Origin: Sphingobium sp. YR768
GTDB lineage: Bacteria > Pseudomonadota > Alphaproteobacteria > Sphingomonadales > Sphingomonadaceae
Direction of reading: 5' to 3'
Assembly (NCBI RefSeq): GCF_900111125.1
Contig: NZ_FOGE01000008.1
Span: 1 to 64,000, forward strand
Length of the DNA: 64,000 nt
Below are positions 45,055-54,351 of this stretch, piece after piece (within the stretch, counting starts at the first letter, position 1; every line of letters begins with the position of its first letter). The position numbers and the translations under genes are program-made. Under the pieces are notes generated by a model. It was given only the letters and a program-made list of their open reading frames with translations. It had not been told where the DNA came from and did no database searches.

Positions 45055-45570
45055 TTAGATATGATAGACGTCGATGACCTGATGAATATAGTCGTCCTTG
45101 AGGACGATCTTCTTCTTCAGGATCTTCGGCGTCGCGCCGCTGACGTCCAGCGTCACAAAATTCGTACCGAAAAACTGCTGCGTCTTCTGATAGCGATGGC
45201 TAAGCGTATGCCAGTTATACCGTAGCTCAACCGTGTCGCTGCCGGTTTCCAACACTTCAATGTTCGACAGAAAATGCGAGGTGCGCGCTTCGGGCGTGCT
45301 GGCGGAAGATCGTTCGGTCTTCAACCGGTAAACACGGTCCTCTAGCCCCTTGCGGTTGCCATAATAAATGAGCGAGATTTCGCTGTGCGGATCGGTGGTC
45401 AGCGCATCATCGTCGGTCCAGGCCGGCATCCAATATTCGCACTGCTCCGAATAGCACTCCAGCCATTCATCAAGTTCGCGATCGTCGAGCAACCGCGCCT
45501 CGCGATAGAGAAAGGCGCAGATGTCCTGGTAGGAGAGCGCAGCGCGCTCCTTGTCGAGAACCAGTGTCAT
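45055..45570 (-). CDS. benB: Benzoate 1,2-dioxygenase, small (beta) subunit
   Basis: A 171-aa structural beta subunit of a Rieske dioxygenase, with the fold's hallmark EARLLDDRELDEWLECYSEQ, then CEYWMPAWTDDD, and a C-terminal LKKKIVLKDDYIHQVIDVYHI. It forms an alpha3beta3 complex with BenA. Start overlaps the benA stop by 4 bases. The DRELDEWLECY and YWMP(A)W pattern is the one seen in benzoate/toluate and anthranilate dioxygenase small subunits. benD downstream favours benzoate. Confidence 0.9.
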   Translation of the reverse strand: MTLVLDKERAALSYQDICAFLYREARLLDDRELDEWLECYSEQCEYWMPAWTDDDALTTDPHSEISLIYYGNRKGLEDRVYRLKTERSSASTPEARTSHFLSNIEVLETGSDTVELRYNWHTLSHRYQKTQQFFGTNFVTLDVSGATPKILKKKIVLKDDYIHQVIDVYHI

Positions 45571-46931
45571 TCCGCTGCCTCCATCATCGGTGCGGCGCTG
45601 GCATCCTTGGCCATGCCATCGAGCATGATCTTTGCCCAGAATTCGTGCTGGCGCACGAACAGGCCTTCATCCTCGCTACGTTCGCTCGATAGCAGCGGAT
45701 TCATACCCATGGCGGTCGCATTTTTGTCAGGGCCAGCGATCCAGCGCGTCGCACCACGACTAAGGTCGTTCCACAGGTCACCAGCGCCCTCATAGGCCGA
45801 CTGGCAGCTACGGAATTCCTCAAGATCATCAGGTGTGCCCATGCCCGTGACGTTGAAGAAATCCTCATACTGGCGAATGCGGTGAGCACGATCCTCTGCG
45901 CTCTCGCCCTTGGGCGCGTAGCAATAGATTGTGACCTCGGTCGTATGCACGTCAATCGGCCGCACGACGCGGATCTGGGTCGAGAACTGATCCATCAGGA
46001 ACACGTTGGGATAGAGCGCCAGATTGCGGGTCTGTTCGAGGATGAACTTCGCCTTATCCTCGCCCAACCGCTCGACCAACTGGTCCTTGAGGTTCCAGAC
46101 CGGACGGACCTCCGGGTTCAGCACCTGCGTCCACAGCAGGATATGGCCATGTTCGAAGCCATAGACGCCGCTGGCCGGCGCCTTCGACCAGCCATTGGCG
46201 TCGACCGCCTTGGTCCCGCCTTCGGCGCGGCGGCCCATGGTCGACTGGTAATTTTCATGGACCGAGCTGACATGATAGCCATCGCAGCCATTTTCCATCT
46301 GCATCTTCCAGTTGCCATGGAAGGTGTAGGTGGAATTGCCGGTGAGCAGTTCCAGCCCCTCGGGCGCCTGGTCAACCATCTGATCGATGATGACCTTGGT
46401 CTCGCCCAGATGCCACTCAAGCGGCAACACATCATGGTTGAGCGACCCGAAAATGAAGCCCCGATAGCTTTCAACCCGGACCTTCGTCAGATCATGCGAC
46501 CCTTCATGGTCAAAGCTGTCTGGATAGGCACCGGTGCTGGCATCCTTGGCGCGCAGCAGCTTTCCGTCGGTCTTGAAGCTCCAGCCGTGGAATGGGCAGA
46601 CGAACAGCGGCTGGTTGCCGCGCTTGCGGCGGCACAGCTTGGCACCGCGGTGGGCGCAGGCATTGACGACGCAATTGAGCCCGCCATCCTTGGCCCGCGT
46701 CAGGATCACCGGGGTATGGCCGATCCAGGTGGTGAGATAGTCATTCTTCTTCTCGACCTGGCTCTCATGGGCAAGATAGACCCAGTTGCTCTCGAAGATG
46801 TATTTCATTTCAAGATCGAACAGGTCGGGATCGGTGAAGACGTCGCGACGGCAGCGGAAGATGCCTGTCTCCGGATCGTCAACGACCGCCGTTTCGACAC
46901 GATGGCGCAGAAGCGCGATAGTACTAGTCAT
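45567..46931 (-). CDS. benA: Benzoate 1,2-dioxygenase, large (alpha) subunit
   Basis: A 454-aa Rieske oxygenase. The 2Fe-2S site is NACAHRGAKLCRRKRGNQPL followed by FVCPFHGW (Cys-x-His ... Cys-x2-His, about residues 95-118). The mononuclear iron ligands lie in NGCDGYHVSSVHENY (two His) and a later Asp. N-terminal GIFRCRRDVFTDPDLFDLEM, then KYIFESNWVYLAHESQV, is the benzoate/toluate dioxygenase form. It dihydroxylates benzoate at C1-C2. Electrons should come from the ferredoxin at 42558 and reductase at 39309, because no benC is present. Confidence 0.93.
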   Translation of the reverse strand: MTSTIALLRHRVETAVVDDPETGIFRCRRDVFTDPDLFDLEMKYIFESNWVYLAHESQVEKKNDYLTTWIGHTPVILTRAKDGGLNCVVNACAHRGAKLCRRKRGNQPLFVCPFHGWSFKTDGKLLRAKDASTGAYPDSFDHEGSHDLTKVRVESYRGFIFGSLNHDVLPLEWHLGETKVIIDQMVDQAPEGLELLTGNSTYTFHGNWKMQMENGCDGYHVSSVHENYQSTMGRRAEGGTKAVDANGWSKAPASGVYGFEHGHILLWTQVLNPEVRPVWNLKDQLVERLGEDKAKFILEQTRNLALYPNVFLMDQFSTQIRVVRPIDVHTTEVTIYCYAPKGESAEDRAHRIRQYEDFFNVTGMGTPDDLEEFRSCQSAYEGAGDLWNDLSRGATRWIAGPDKNATAMGMNPLLSSERSEDEGLFVRQHEFWAKIMLDGMAKDASAAPMMEAAE

Positions 46932-46945
46932 GATCTTCTCCCCGC

Positions 46946-47872
46946 TCAGGCCGGTTCTTTGACCGGCTCAACAGCATCCACGACCAGGCGCTTGCGTGTC
47001 GAGAACACCTCATCGCCTTTATCGTCGGAGCGCTGCAAGTGAAAGTCGAAGGCGATATGCGCGCTGTCACCCTGACGATTGGGCACTGGCAGCAGTCCTT
47101 CGCGGGTGCCAAAAGCGAAATCGTCGGCAGCGAACGGATCGTCGCCGAAGTTGATCTGCGTCGTCAGTCGACGATAGCCCGGCGCCTCAATGAAGAAGTG
47201 CACATGCGCGGGGCGGTTGCCGTGGCGGCCAAGCGCCTTCATCAGCGTGTCGGACGCGCCACCGGGCGGCACCGAATAGCCGTTCGGCATCTTCGACGAG
47301 AAGGCATAGGTGCCATCTGCTGCGATCTTCAATCGGCGACGATTGTTAAAGGGCGTTTGCTCGTGAGTCGGATCGAAATGCGAGTAGAAGCCGTGGGAGT
47401 CCGCATGCCACACATGAACGAGGCCTTCGGTTACCGCCTCGCCATCAGGGCCCATGATACGGCCGGTCATATACAAGGTCTCAGTATCGTCGGCATCGTC
47501 GGTCAGGTACGCTCCGCTCTCAACGATCGGGGCGTCCTCCACGTAGAGCGGCCCTTCGATCGTGCGCGGCGTGCCGCCAAGCTTGCCAGCTTCGGCATCC
47601 TTGGCATCAAGGTAGAGATCGATGAAATGTTCAAGGCCAACACCGGGCATCAAGAGCCCAAGCTCCCCGGCGCCGGCCGCACCCTGAAGGAAGTTGACGG
47701 CATTCCAGACCTCGTCCTCACTGACGTCATAACGGGCAATGATGGTCATGCACGACTCGATCAGATCACGCATGATCGCCTTTAGACGATCATCGCCCCC
47801 TTGCGTATCGAGCCCCGCTACACGGTCGAGCAGGTTCTGGATTTCCGGTGTTTCTACAAAGCTGGTACCCAT
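46946..47872 (-). CDS. catA: Catechol 1,2-dioxygenase (intradiol)
   Basis: A 308-aa non-haem Fe(III) enzyme opening catechol to cis,cis-muconate. Helical N-terminal dimerisation domain about 1-105, then the beta-sandwich with GPLYVEDAP, VHVWHADSHGFYSHFDP, GTYAFSSKMPNGYSVPPGG and RPAHVHFFIEAPGYRRLTTQ. The two iron tyrosines (VEDAP preceded by Tyr, and GFYS region/GYSVP) and His-x-His of AHVHF are present. Length is typical. It lies 14 bases upstream of benA and 30 bases after catC. It receives catechol from BenD and, by inference, from the iac-type cluster. Confidence 0.92.
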   Translation of the reverse strand: MGTSFVETPEIQNLLDRVAGLDTQGGDDRLKAIMRDLIESCMTIIARYDVSEDEVWNAVNFLQGAAGAGELGLLMPGVGLEHFIDLYLDAKDAEAGKLGGTPRTIEGPLYVEDAPIVESGAYLTDDADDTETLYMTGRIMGPDGEAVTEGLVHVWHADSHGFYSHFDPTHEQTPFNNRRRLKIAADGTYAFSSKMPNGYSVPPGGASDTLMKALGRHGNRPAHVHFFIEAPGYRRLTTQINFGDDPFAADDFAFGTREGLLPVPNRQGDSAHIAFDFHLQRSDDKGDEVFSTRKRLVVDAVEPVKEPA

Positions 47873-47902
47873 ATTTTCTCTCCTAGGCTTACAATCTGTT
47901 GG

Positions 47903-48193
47903 TCAGCGATCATCCTCATGGATCGAGGAGGGATGGCGGCAGAGAGGCGTCACCTTCATGGTCATGAAAGGATAGAGCGGCAGCGCCATCAGCGTATCGT
48001 GCAAGGCTGCATTGCTTTCGACGTCGAAGATCGAGACGTTCGAATAGAGACCCACCTTGCGCCAAATATGGCGCCATGTGCCCGCAGCCTGTAGTTCCTG
48101 AAAATAGGCCTTTTCAGCAGCCTTGATCCGGGCAGCTTCGTCCGCGTCGAAATCCAGCGGAATGTTGACGTCCATTTCAACCATGAACAGCAT
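47903..48193 (-). CDS. catC: Muconolactone delta-isomerase
   Basis: A 96-aa ferredoxin-like-fold enzyme moving the double bond of muconolactone to give 3-oxoadipate enol-lactone. MLFMVEMDVNIPLDFDADEA at the N-terminus and YFQELQAAGTWRHIWRKVGL in the middle are diagnostic for CatC, as is ALPLYPFMTMKVTPLCRHPSS at the end. It follows catB by 5 bases. Full length. Confidence 0.92.
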   Translation of the reverse strand: MLFMVEMDVNIPLDFDADEAARIKAAEKAYFQELQAAGTWRHIWRKVGLYSNVSIFDVESNAALHDTLMALPLYPFMTMKVTPLCRHPSSIHEDDR

Positions 48194-48198
48194 GGGTT

Positions 48199-49371
48199 TC
48201 AGGCTCCTGCGGATACGGGGTGTAGAACGGGCACGCCAACGACCGATTTCGGCCGATCGCGTCTGAAAAAGGCGAGCTTATCCTCATCAAAGGCGATGCC
48301 GAGGCCGGGACCGGTGGGAACGGCGAGCGAAAAATCGCCATATCCGAGCGGTTCGCTTAGAATATCCTCGGTTTGAAGCAGCGGACCGAACAATTCGGTA
48401 CCCCATGCCAGCTCCGGCAAAGTGGCAAAGACGTGGGCCGATGCCACCGTACCCACACCACCCTCCAGCATCGTGCCGCCATAGAGGCCAATCCCGGCGG
48501 CAGCGCCGATGGCAGCCACCTGCGCGGTCGCGAACAGGCCGCCCGATTGCGCGATCTTGAGTGCGAACACGCCTGCTGCATTGGCAGAAGCGATCCGCAT
48601 CGCGCTTCGCGGTCCATTGAGCGCTTCGTCGGCCATTAGTGGCACCGACAGGTTGGTGGACAAGCGCGCCATCGCGGCGATCGCGTCGCCCGCAATTGGC
48701 TGTTCGACAAGGTCGCACCCGACATCGTGCAGCATCGCCATACCGATCTTGGCCTGCGCCTCCGACCAGTTCTGATTGACGTCCACGCGCACGCTCGCGC
48801 GATCGCCAAGCGCCTTGCAGATAGCGCCGACATGGGCAACGTCGTCACGTACGTCACGCTTGCCAATCTTAAGTTTGAAAATGCGGTGACGCCGGCGATC
48901 CAGCATCTCCTCGCCTTCAGCAATATCGCGCGCGGTGTCGCCGCTCGCCAGCGTCCAGGCCACCGGCAGGCCGTCTCGCACCCGGCCTCCTCCGATCAGT
49001 TCGGACACCGGCATGCCCAGCCGCTTGCCCGCCATGTCAAGCAAAGCCGTCTCGACCGCACATTTGGCAAAATGGTTACCGCGCACGCAGCGGGCGACCT
49101 TGCCCATAGTGGCGCCTACTTGCGCCAGATCGCAAGTTTCCAGAACAGGGATGATATAAGTGTCGATTGCCGACTTGATGCTTTCGGGGCTTTCCTCGCC
49201 GTAGCTGAGGCCGCCGATCGTGGTGCCCTCCCCTATTCCCTCAATGCCATCTACATCCGTCAGGCGGACGATCACCATCGATTGGGCATGCATGGTCGCC
49301 ATCGCCAGCACATGCGGGCGGATCGTCGGCACATCGACGATGAAGGTATCGGCGCGGCTCAATCCAGCCAT
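48199..49371 (-). CDS. catB: Muconate cycloisomerase
   Basis: A 390-aa enolase-superfamily enzyme making muconolactone from cis,cis-muconate. Features are the N-terminal capping domain (VDVPTIRPHVLAMATMHAQS), a Lys-x-Lys in IFKLKIGKRDV (about 176), metal ligands in VRVDVNQNWSE, DLVEQPIAG and PLMADEALNG, and the opposite lysine in FALKIAQSGGL. First gene of the catBCA-benABD-pcaIJ operon, divergent from catR. All catalytic residues visible. Confidence 0.92.
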   Translation of the reverse strand: MAGLSRADTFIVDVPTIRPHVLAMATMHAQSMVIVRLTDVDGIEGIGEGTTIGGLSYGEESPESIKSAIDTYIIPVLETCDLAQVGATMGKVARCVRGNHFAKCAVETALLDMAGKRLGMPVSELIGGGRVRDGLPVAWTLASGDTARDIAEGEEMLDRRRHRIFKLKIGKRDVRDDVAHVGAICKALGDRASVRVDVNQNWSEAQAKIGMAMLHDVGCDLVEQPIAGDAIAAMARLSTNLSVPLMADEALNGPRSAMRIASANAAGVFALKIAQSGGLFATAQVAAIGAAAGIGLYGGTMLEGGVGTVASAHVFATLPELAWGTELFGPLLQTEDILSEPLGYGDFSLAVPTGPGLGIAFDEDKLAFFRRDRPKSVVGVPVLHPVSAGA

Positions 49372-49458
49372 TGTGGCGACTCTCCCATTTGCTTACGTTT
49401 CATGGGATAGCTACTCCAGCACCAGGAGCGGTTCAAAGATCAATGCGGTCAACAGTCT

Positions 49459-49473
49459 ATACTTTGGAGGTAT
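49459..49473. promoter_or_regulatory. CatR/BenM-type operator ATAC-N7-GTAT overlapping the catR ribosome binding site
   Basis: ATAC (49459-49462), TTTGGAG, GTAT (49470-49473) is an exact ATAC-N7-GTAT, the consensus reported for BenM/CatM-type regulators, and has the T-N11-A form of LysR sites. The GGAGG inside it is the ribosome binding site of catR, so bound CatR should block its own expression while positioned to act on the divergent catB promoter. Confidence 0.7.
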
Positions 49474-49479
49474 AAGTTA

Positions 49480-50406
49480 GTGATAGACATGCGCCTCTTG
49501 CGCTATTTCGTGGCAGTGGCGGATGAAGGCAGTTTCAATCGCGCCGCCAACAGACTGCATATCGCCCAGCCCCCCTTGTCGCGTGCGATCCAGCAACTTG
49601 AGGCCCAAGTTGGCGCTCCCCTGCTCGACCGGGCCAGCCGTCCGCTCAGGTTAACAGATGTCGGGCGCCTTCTTCACGCTCAGGCGCTGCAACTGTTGGC
49701 GCGCATGGAGGATGTCGAAACGATGGTGAAGACCGTCGCAACCAGTCAAAGCCGTCGACTGGTGATCGGGTTTGTCGCATCGACCATCTATGCGCGCCTC
49801 CCCGAATTGATCCGGGAGTTTCGCAAAGCGGCCAAGAATGTTGAACTGGTAATGGTCGAGAGCACGACGCTTGAACAGATCGCAGCGCTCAAGGATGGAC
49901 GCATCGACGTCGGTTTCGGCCGCATCCGGTTCGAGGATCCAGCAGTGCGACGCGTAATCCTGCGCCATGAGAAGCTGATCGCAGCCTTTCCGGCCGATCA
50001 TGTGCTGGCACATGGCGATGGCCCGATCTCGCTGCGTGACCTGGCTGACGAACCGCAGATCATCTACCCGCGCGCGCCCCGCCCCAGCTACGCCGACCAA
50101 GTCATCTCTCTGTTCCGCGACCATGCGATCGAGCCACGCATCGTCCATGAGGCTCGCGAACTCCAGATTGCGATCGGCCTTGTTGCGGCCGAAGAGGGAA
50201 TGGCGATCGTTCCGGAATCCGTTCGCCGCGCGAGAAGTCACGATGTCGCCTTCCGCGAACTGGCCGAGCAAGCAACATCGCCAATCATCATGAGCCATCG
50301 ACCTGGCGATCAATCTCCTGAACTAAAATTGATGACATCGATCATCGCTCGGCAATATGCGAGTTGGGGCTATGAAGTGCCCGCTGTCATAACCGAAACC
50401 CATTAG
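49480..50406 (+). CDS. catR: LysR-type regulator of catechol/benzoate genes
   Basis: A 308-aa regulator. GTG at 49480 is placed 9 bases after GGAGG; an ATG at 49489 is 18 bases away, so GTG is preferred. The N-terminus MRLLRYFVAVADEGSFNRAA and the helix-turn-helix LHIAQPPLSRAIQQLEAQVG, plus LRLTDVGR, match the CatR/BenM/CatM subgroup. It is divergent from catB with 108 bases between starts. It should activate catBCA-ben-pca in response to muconate or benzoate and repress itself through the site at 49459-49473. Confidence 0.9.
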   Translation: MIDMRLLRYFVAVADEGSFNRAANRLHIAQPPLSRAIQQLEAQVGAPLLDRASRPLRLTDVGRLLHAQALQLLARMEDVETMVKTVATSQSRRLVIGFVASTIYARLPELIREFRKAAKNVELVMVESTTLEQIAALKDGRIDVGFGRIRFEDPAVRRVILRHEKLIAAFPADHVLAHGDGPISLRDLADEPQIIYPRAPRPSYADQVISLFRDHAIEPRIVHEARELQIAIGLVAAEEGMAIVPESVRRARSHDVAFRELAEQATSPIIMSHRPGDQSPELKLMTSIIARQYASWGYEVPAVITETH

Positions 50407-50834
50407 ATTTGGGTGTGCAGTGAGCGCGACATGCATGAACTGCTTTTCAGTTTCACGTTGCGAGAGTTTGCGCCTCTATCCAACGGCTCCATAAATGCTT
50501 TCCAGCCGGTCATATCGCGTATGAAAGAACATCACCGCGCAGAGCATCGTTCGCACATTATGCTGCCCCCGGCATGGGCTTCAAAATCCTGAACGCAAGC
50601 AGCCATAGCTCCTGCCCGGCGCAGCTTGGCTGAAAGCCCAGTCATCGCCTGCTGACCGGACCCAACCACCACCGTCTTACACACACCTTGGCGACGTCTA
50701 CCGCCGGCGCAGCAAAGCCAAGAGAAGCGCGCCCCAAAGAACCGGACTAGCCCAGCCTCGAATTTGACATTATACAATCTTTTTTATTTTCTAAAATTAT
50801 CTGATTTCAGCATTTTAGGGGAGATTTGAGGAAT
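50407..50834. other. Non-coding gap, possible flavoprotein fragment on minus strand
   Basis: No full gene. A minus-strand reading at 50532-50777 contains KTVVVGSGQQAMTGLSAKLR, which has the look of a degraded FAD-binding Rossmann motif, followed by AHAGGSIMC. It lacks a recognisable continuation and may be a gene fragment or chance. The AT-rich 50765-50830 stretch should carry the promoter of the next gene. Confidence 0.3.
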
Positions 50835-52694
50835 ATGTCGAAAATCATTCGACTCGCCAGTATCGCCGTGGCGACGCTCAGTCCGCTTGGCTTTGGCAAC
50901 ATGACGGGAATAGCCGCTTATGCTGCACCAGCTTCGCCCGAGCGCTCGCCAATGAAGAGCTTGCCCAGTTGCGACGATGGCTTGAAAGCCCTTTTCAGAC
51001 CCGATGACGAAACACGCATTGTGCAAGTGGCCTATATCAAAAAGGGCAGCCCCCTTATCCTTGAAGCGTCCACGCAGCCCGACATCCCGATTGCGACGGC
51101 AAATATCTGCATGGTCAAACTCTTGGTAGGCCCCGGCAATCCTGGCCCTGCTGATGCACCTTCAACATCGGACGGGATCGGAATCGAGGTCTGGCTGCCG
51201 GATTCGGGTAACTGGAATGACCGTCTTCATGCTCTTGGCGGCGGCGGCTGGCAGGGCGGACCGGCCGCGCAGCCAGGTGCTATTGCAAGCCTGCAAGCGG
51301 CCGAGGTGGCAATGCGCGAAGGCGCTGTGTCTTCAACAACTGACACCGGTCACAACGTTATGAGCGGGAGCTTCGCGATGCTTCCCGATGGGTCCATCAA
51401 CTCTCGATTGTGGAATGATTTCTCATCTCGCGCAATCCACCAGCAAGCGGTCAAATCGAAGGCGTTGGCGGCTCTCTATTATGGCAAAAATCCACGCTAC
51501 GCATATTGGGACGGCGGCTCGACGGGTGGAAGGCAAGGTCTCAATCTCGCGCAAAACCATCCTGACGACTTTGACGGGATCATTGCCATGTACCCCGCGA
51601 TAAACTGGACGCGCTTCATAACCTCTGAGTTATATCCTCAGATCGTCATCCAAAGAGACCTTGGCGGACACGCGCTTGACAAGCAGAAGCTCGACCGAGT
51701 GTCCAACGCAGCAATCTCGGCATGCGATACCGTTGGAGGCCAGCATCTCGGCTATATAATTGACCCGGTACGATGCCATTATGATCCAACTCGCGACGCT
51801 TCTGTCATATGCGTTGACCAAGGCGGGAAAGCGCCCGTGCCGACATGCCTTACCGTTGCCGAGGCGCGTGCGGTGAACAAGATCTGGTACGGCATGACTT
51901 CCGATGGAAGCGCGCCTGACCCTTCGATCGACAACGGTTGGCACCCCGATCCGCAGAAGCTGGCGGCCTTGTCGCAGCCGCGCCGCTGGTTCGGCCCCGC
52001 CCGCGGGACCAAGCTTTACCTGGACTATCCCGGTTTCGAAGGCCTGGCCAATCCCGACCATCCATTCTCCATCGCTACGCATGTCGTCGCGCTGGAAATG
52101 CAGGACGCAACGATTGCAGAGCCCAACTTCCAAAATCTGACAGCAAATGGGCAGTCAAAATGGAAGAACCTTACATTTGCCCAACTGTCCCACGCCTTCG
52201 ACCGTGGAATTGCGTTGCAGTCGGCATTTGGAAATATCAATACCGACAATCCTGACCTTAGCGCCTTTCGTAAGCGCGGAGGAAAGCTTTTGACATGGCA
52301 TGGAATGGCCGACGAGGTCATCGCAGCGCAGGGCACGGTGCATTATTATCAAAGCGTCGCCGAAGAACTCGGAGGCATCGACCAAATACGTGCTTTCTGG
52401 CGCCTCTTTCTTGTCCCCGGACTCGGCCATGGCACACCGAACGGGACAGCTAACTCCAAGGCCGTTGTTCCAAACTTTGCGGAAGGCCAATTCTATTCGG
52501 CCCTTACCGAATGGACCGAAAAGGCCGGCAAGCCCCCTGCCCAAATGGTTCTTGAAGCCGGCGACGGCGCTTCTGCCAGACAGATGCCGATCTGTTCCTT
52601 CCCGCAGACCATAAGCTATGTGAAGGGTGACCCGAAAGCGGCTGCCAGCTATCGCTGTTCTGGTTCTGGCGGGGCATCGGCAAACAGCCGCTAA
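50835..52694 (+). CDS. Tannase/feruloyl-esterase family secreted hydrolase
   Basis: A 619-aa exported esterase. Start ATG 50835 lies five bases after GAGG; an upstream TTG (50826) is less likely. The signal peptide runs to about AAYA (residue 32). Family marks are IGIEVWLPDSGNWNDRLHAL, GGGGWQG, STTDTGHN, the nucleophile elbow YWDGGSTGGRQGLNLAQNHP with Ser at about 226, DGIIAMYPAINW, KLLTWHGMADEVI with the catalytic Asp, and LVPGLGHGTPNG with His. The paired cysteines flanking the active site in this family appear present (SACDTVGG, VRCHYD). It would release a phenolic acid from an ester; the nearby gentisate genes suggest the product, but this is inference. Confidence 0.87.
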   Translation: MSKIIRLASIAVATLSPLGFGNMTGIAAYAAPASPERSPMKSLPSCDDGLKALFRPDDETRIVQVAYIKKGSPLILEASTQPDIPIATANICMVKLLVGPGNPGPADAPSTSDGIGIEVWLPDSGNWNDRLHALGGGGWQGGPAAQPGAIASLQAAEVAMREGAVSSTTDTGHNVMSGSFAMLPDGSINSRLWNDFSSRAIHQQAVKSKALAALYYGKNPRYAYWDGGSTGGRQGLNLAQNHPDDFDGIIAMYPAINWTRFITSELYPQIVIQRDLGGHALDKQKLDRVSNAAISACDTVGGQHLGYIIDPVRCHYDPTRDASVICVDQGGKAPVPTCLTVAEARAVNKIWYGMTSDGSAPDPSIDNGWHPDPQKLAALSQPRRWFGPARGTKLYLDYPGFEGLANPDHPFSIATHVVALEMQDATIAEPNFQNLTANGQSKWKNLTFAQLSHAFDRGIALQSAFGNINTDNPDLSAFRKRGGKLLTWHGMADEVIAAQGTVHYYQSVAEELGGIDQIRAFWRLFLVPGLGHGTPNGTANSKAVVPNFAEGQFYSALTEWTEKAGKPPAQMVLEAGDGASARQMPICSFPQTISYVKGDPKAAASYRCSGSGGASANSR

Positions 52695-53298
52695 ACAACA
52701 CACAATGCGACAACAGGCGCCCGGAAATAGTGCCGCGGCCCTGTTGCGCCTGTCATTTGTTGAAGCCTGCACCGTTCAATTCGTGAGACTTAGCCCCGCC
52801 TCTTGTCGGCGCGCTTCCATGCGCCTGACAGCCGGACATATGATCCCCGCCGATTGGACGATGCGCGTGCTCATCCACGAGAAGATATGCTCGAACAATA
52901 GCCAAGGCGGGCTCGCTGTGGCTGGTTGGCTCCGACATACGCGATTTCAACGGTACGATCATATCTAGAATCGCGCGCTACCCCTTTCCGATCCTATCGG
53001 CCGCCATATGCTTTGGCAGGCAACCGAAGAACGCCGTTTTGCCTGTATCGCCTTACCTCCCAATATCTGGCGGATGGTCAACACAAAGAGCTGAGTCAGC
53101 TTCTCCATTGTGCAAACGATTTGACATTAAGGAATATGTTGAGCAGGATGAGCGCTACCGGCGGGAGATCGGTAGGGTAAGGAGAGGAGCTGCGCAGACC
53201 GTGGCCGCCATCCGACCAGCTCCTTTCGGCTGGGCCTTCTGGGCCGAAATTCTTGCCAAGCGTGGCCGCAAGCGTCCTGGCAATCAATCGGAGGCAAG
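52695..53298. other. Gap of about 600 bases without a supported gene
   Basis: Short reading frames here lack family marks and have poor codon use. The right part should hold the promoter of the gentisate operon: TTGACA occurs at 53120-53125, but no good -10 partner is visible at normal spacing. A TCGGAGG ribosome binding site sits at 53288-53294 before the dioxygenase start. Confidence 0.4.
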
Positions 53299-54351
53299 AT
53301 GAACAAGCCGCTGCCCAACGACCAGCTCTCGCAGCTTGAGGCTCTTTATGCCGAAATGGCGCCGCAAAGCCTCACCCCCCTATGGGAAGTTTTGAGCGCG
53401 CTGGTACTGAACCAACCTCAAAGCCCCGCTCAGGTGCATCGCTGGAGTTACGATCTGGCGCGCGACTATCTCATGCGCGCCGGCGACCTGATCTCGGCCG
53501 AGCAAGCCGAGCGCCGCGTTCTCATTCTGGAAAATCCAGGGCTTCCGGGGCTTTCAGCGATTACGCCGAGCCTCTACGCAGGACTCCAGCTGATTCTGCC
53601 TGGCGAGGTGGCACCTTGCCATCGCCACAGCCAATGCGCCCTGCGTTTCGTCATCGAAGGCGAGGGAGCTTATACGGCAGTCGACGGGGAAAAGGCGATC
53701 ATGCGGCCTTTTGACCTCGTGCTGACGCCGGGCGGTCAGTGGCACGACCATGGCAACTTCACCGATAATCCGATGATCTGGCTCGACGGGCTCGATATAC
53801 CGACGGTTCGCCATTTCGATGCCAGCTTTGCGGAGAAGCTGCCCGAGGCGACGCATCCGCAAACGGTGAAATCAGGCGACACACTGGTGCGATATGGCCA
53901 CAATATGCGGCCGATGCGCGGCGGCGTGGCAGATCGTCGGCCACAGCACCAGCCACTCTTTCATTACACCTATACGAGCTGGCGTCCTGCGCTCGACGCG
54001 ATGGCAGCCGGAGCGGAAATCGATCCCCATCTGGGTCATGCGCTCGAATTCCTTAACCCAGCCAATGGCGGTCCGATCATGCCAACCATCTCCGCTCATG
54101 TGCGGCTGATTCCACAGGGCTACACTACCCTTTCGCGACGCTCGACCGACGGCACGACATTTGTCGTGGTCGAGGGAGAGGGCGAGGCCCGCATTGACGG
54201 CGAATCCCTGGCGTTATCGCCACGCGACATCTTCGTAGTACCTTCCTGGAAGGCCCTTGAATTCTCAGCCCGAAGCCAGCTCGTGCTGTTCGGCTTTTCT
54301 GACAAGGCTTCCCAGCAAAAACTCAATCTCTACAAGGAGCAACTTGCGTGA
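53299..54351 (+). CDS. Gentisate 1,2-dioxygenase
   Basis: A 350-aa bicupin that opens gentisate (2,5-dihydroxybenzoate) to maleylpyruvate using Fe(II). The N-terminal cupin contains the metal motif APCHRHSQCALRFVIEGEGAY (His-x-His, about residues 104-106) and later GGQWHDHGNF. The C-terminal cupin includes HVRLIPQGYTT and DIFVVPSWKALEF. The family-specific RPALDAM and HALEFLNPANGGPIMPTI are clearly recognisable. Start ATG has GGAGGCAAG directly upstream. The stop overlaps the next start (GTGA). First gene of the gentisate operon. Confidence 0.92.
   Translation: MNKPLPNDQLSQLEALYAEMAPQSLTPLWEVLSALVLNQPQSPAQVHRWSYDLARDYLMRAGDLISAEQAERRVLILENPGLPGLSAITPSLYAGLQLILPGEVAPCHRHSQCALRFVIEGEGAYTAVDGEKAIMRPFDLVLTPGGQWHDHGNFTDNPMIWLDGLDIPTVRHFDASFAEKLPEATHPQTVKSGDTLVRYGHNMRPMRGGVADRRPQHQPLFHYTYTSWRPALDAMAAGAEIDPHLGHALEFLNPANGGPIMPTISAHVRLIPQGYTTLSRRSTDGTTFVVVEGEGEARIDGESLALSPRDIFVVPSWKALEFSARSQLVLFGFSDKASQQKLNLYKEQLA

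Noticed and set aside
52627..52968. Plus-strand frame after the esterase gene
   Set aside because: It starts inside the esterase gene in another frame and shows no domain; the opposite strand is equally open, as usual for GC-rich DNA.
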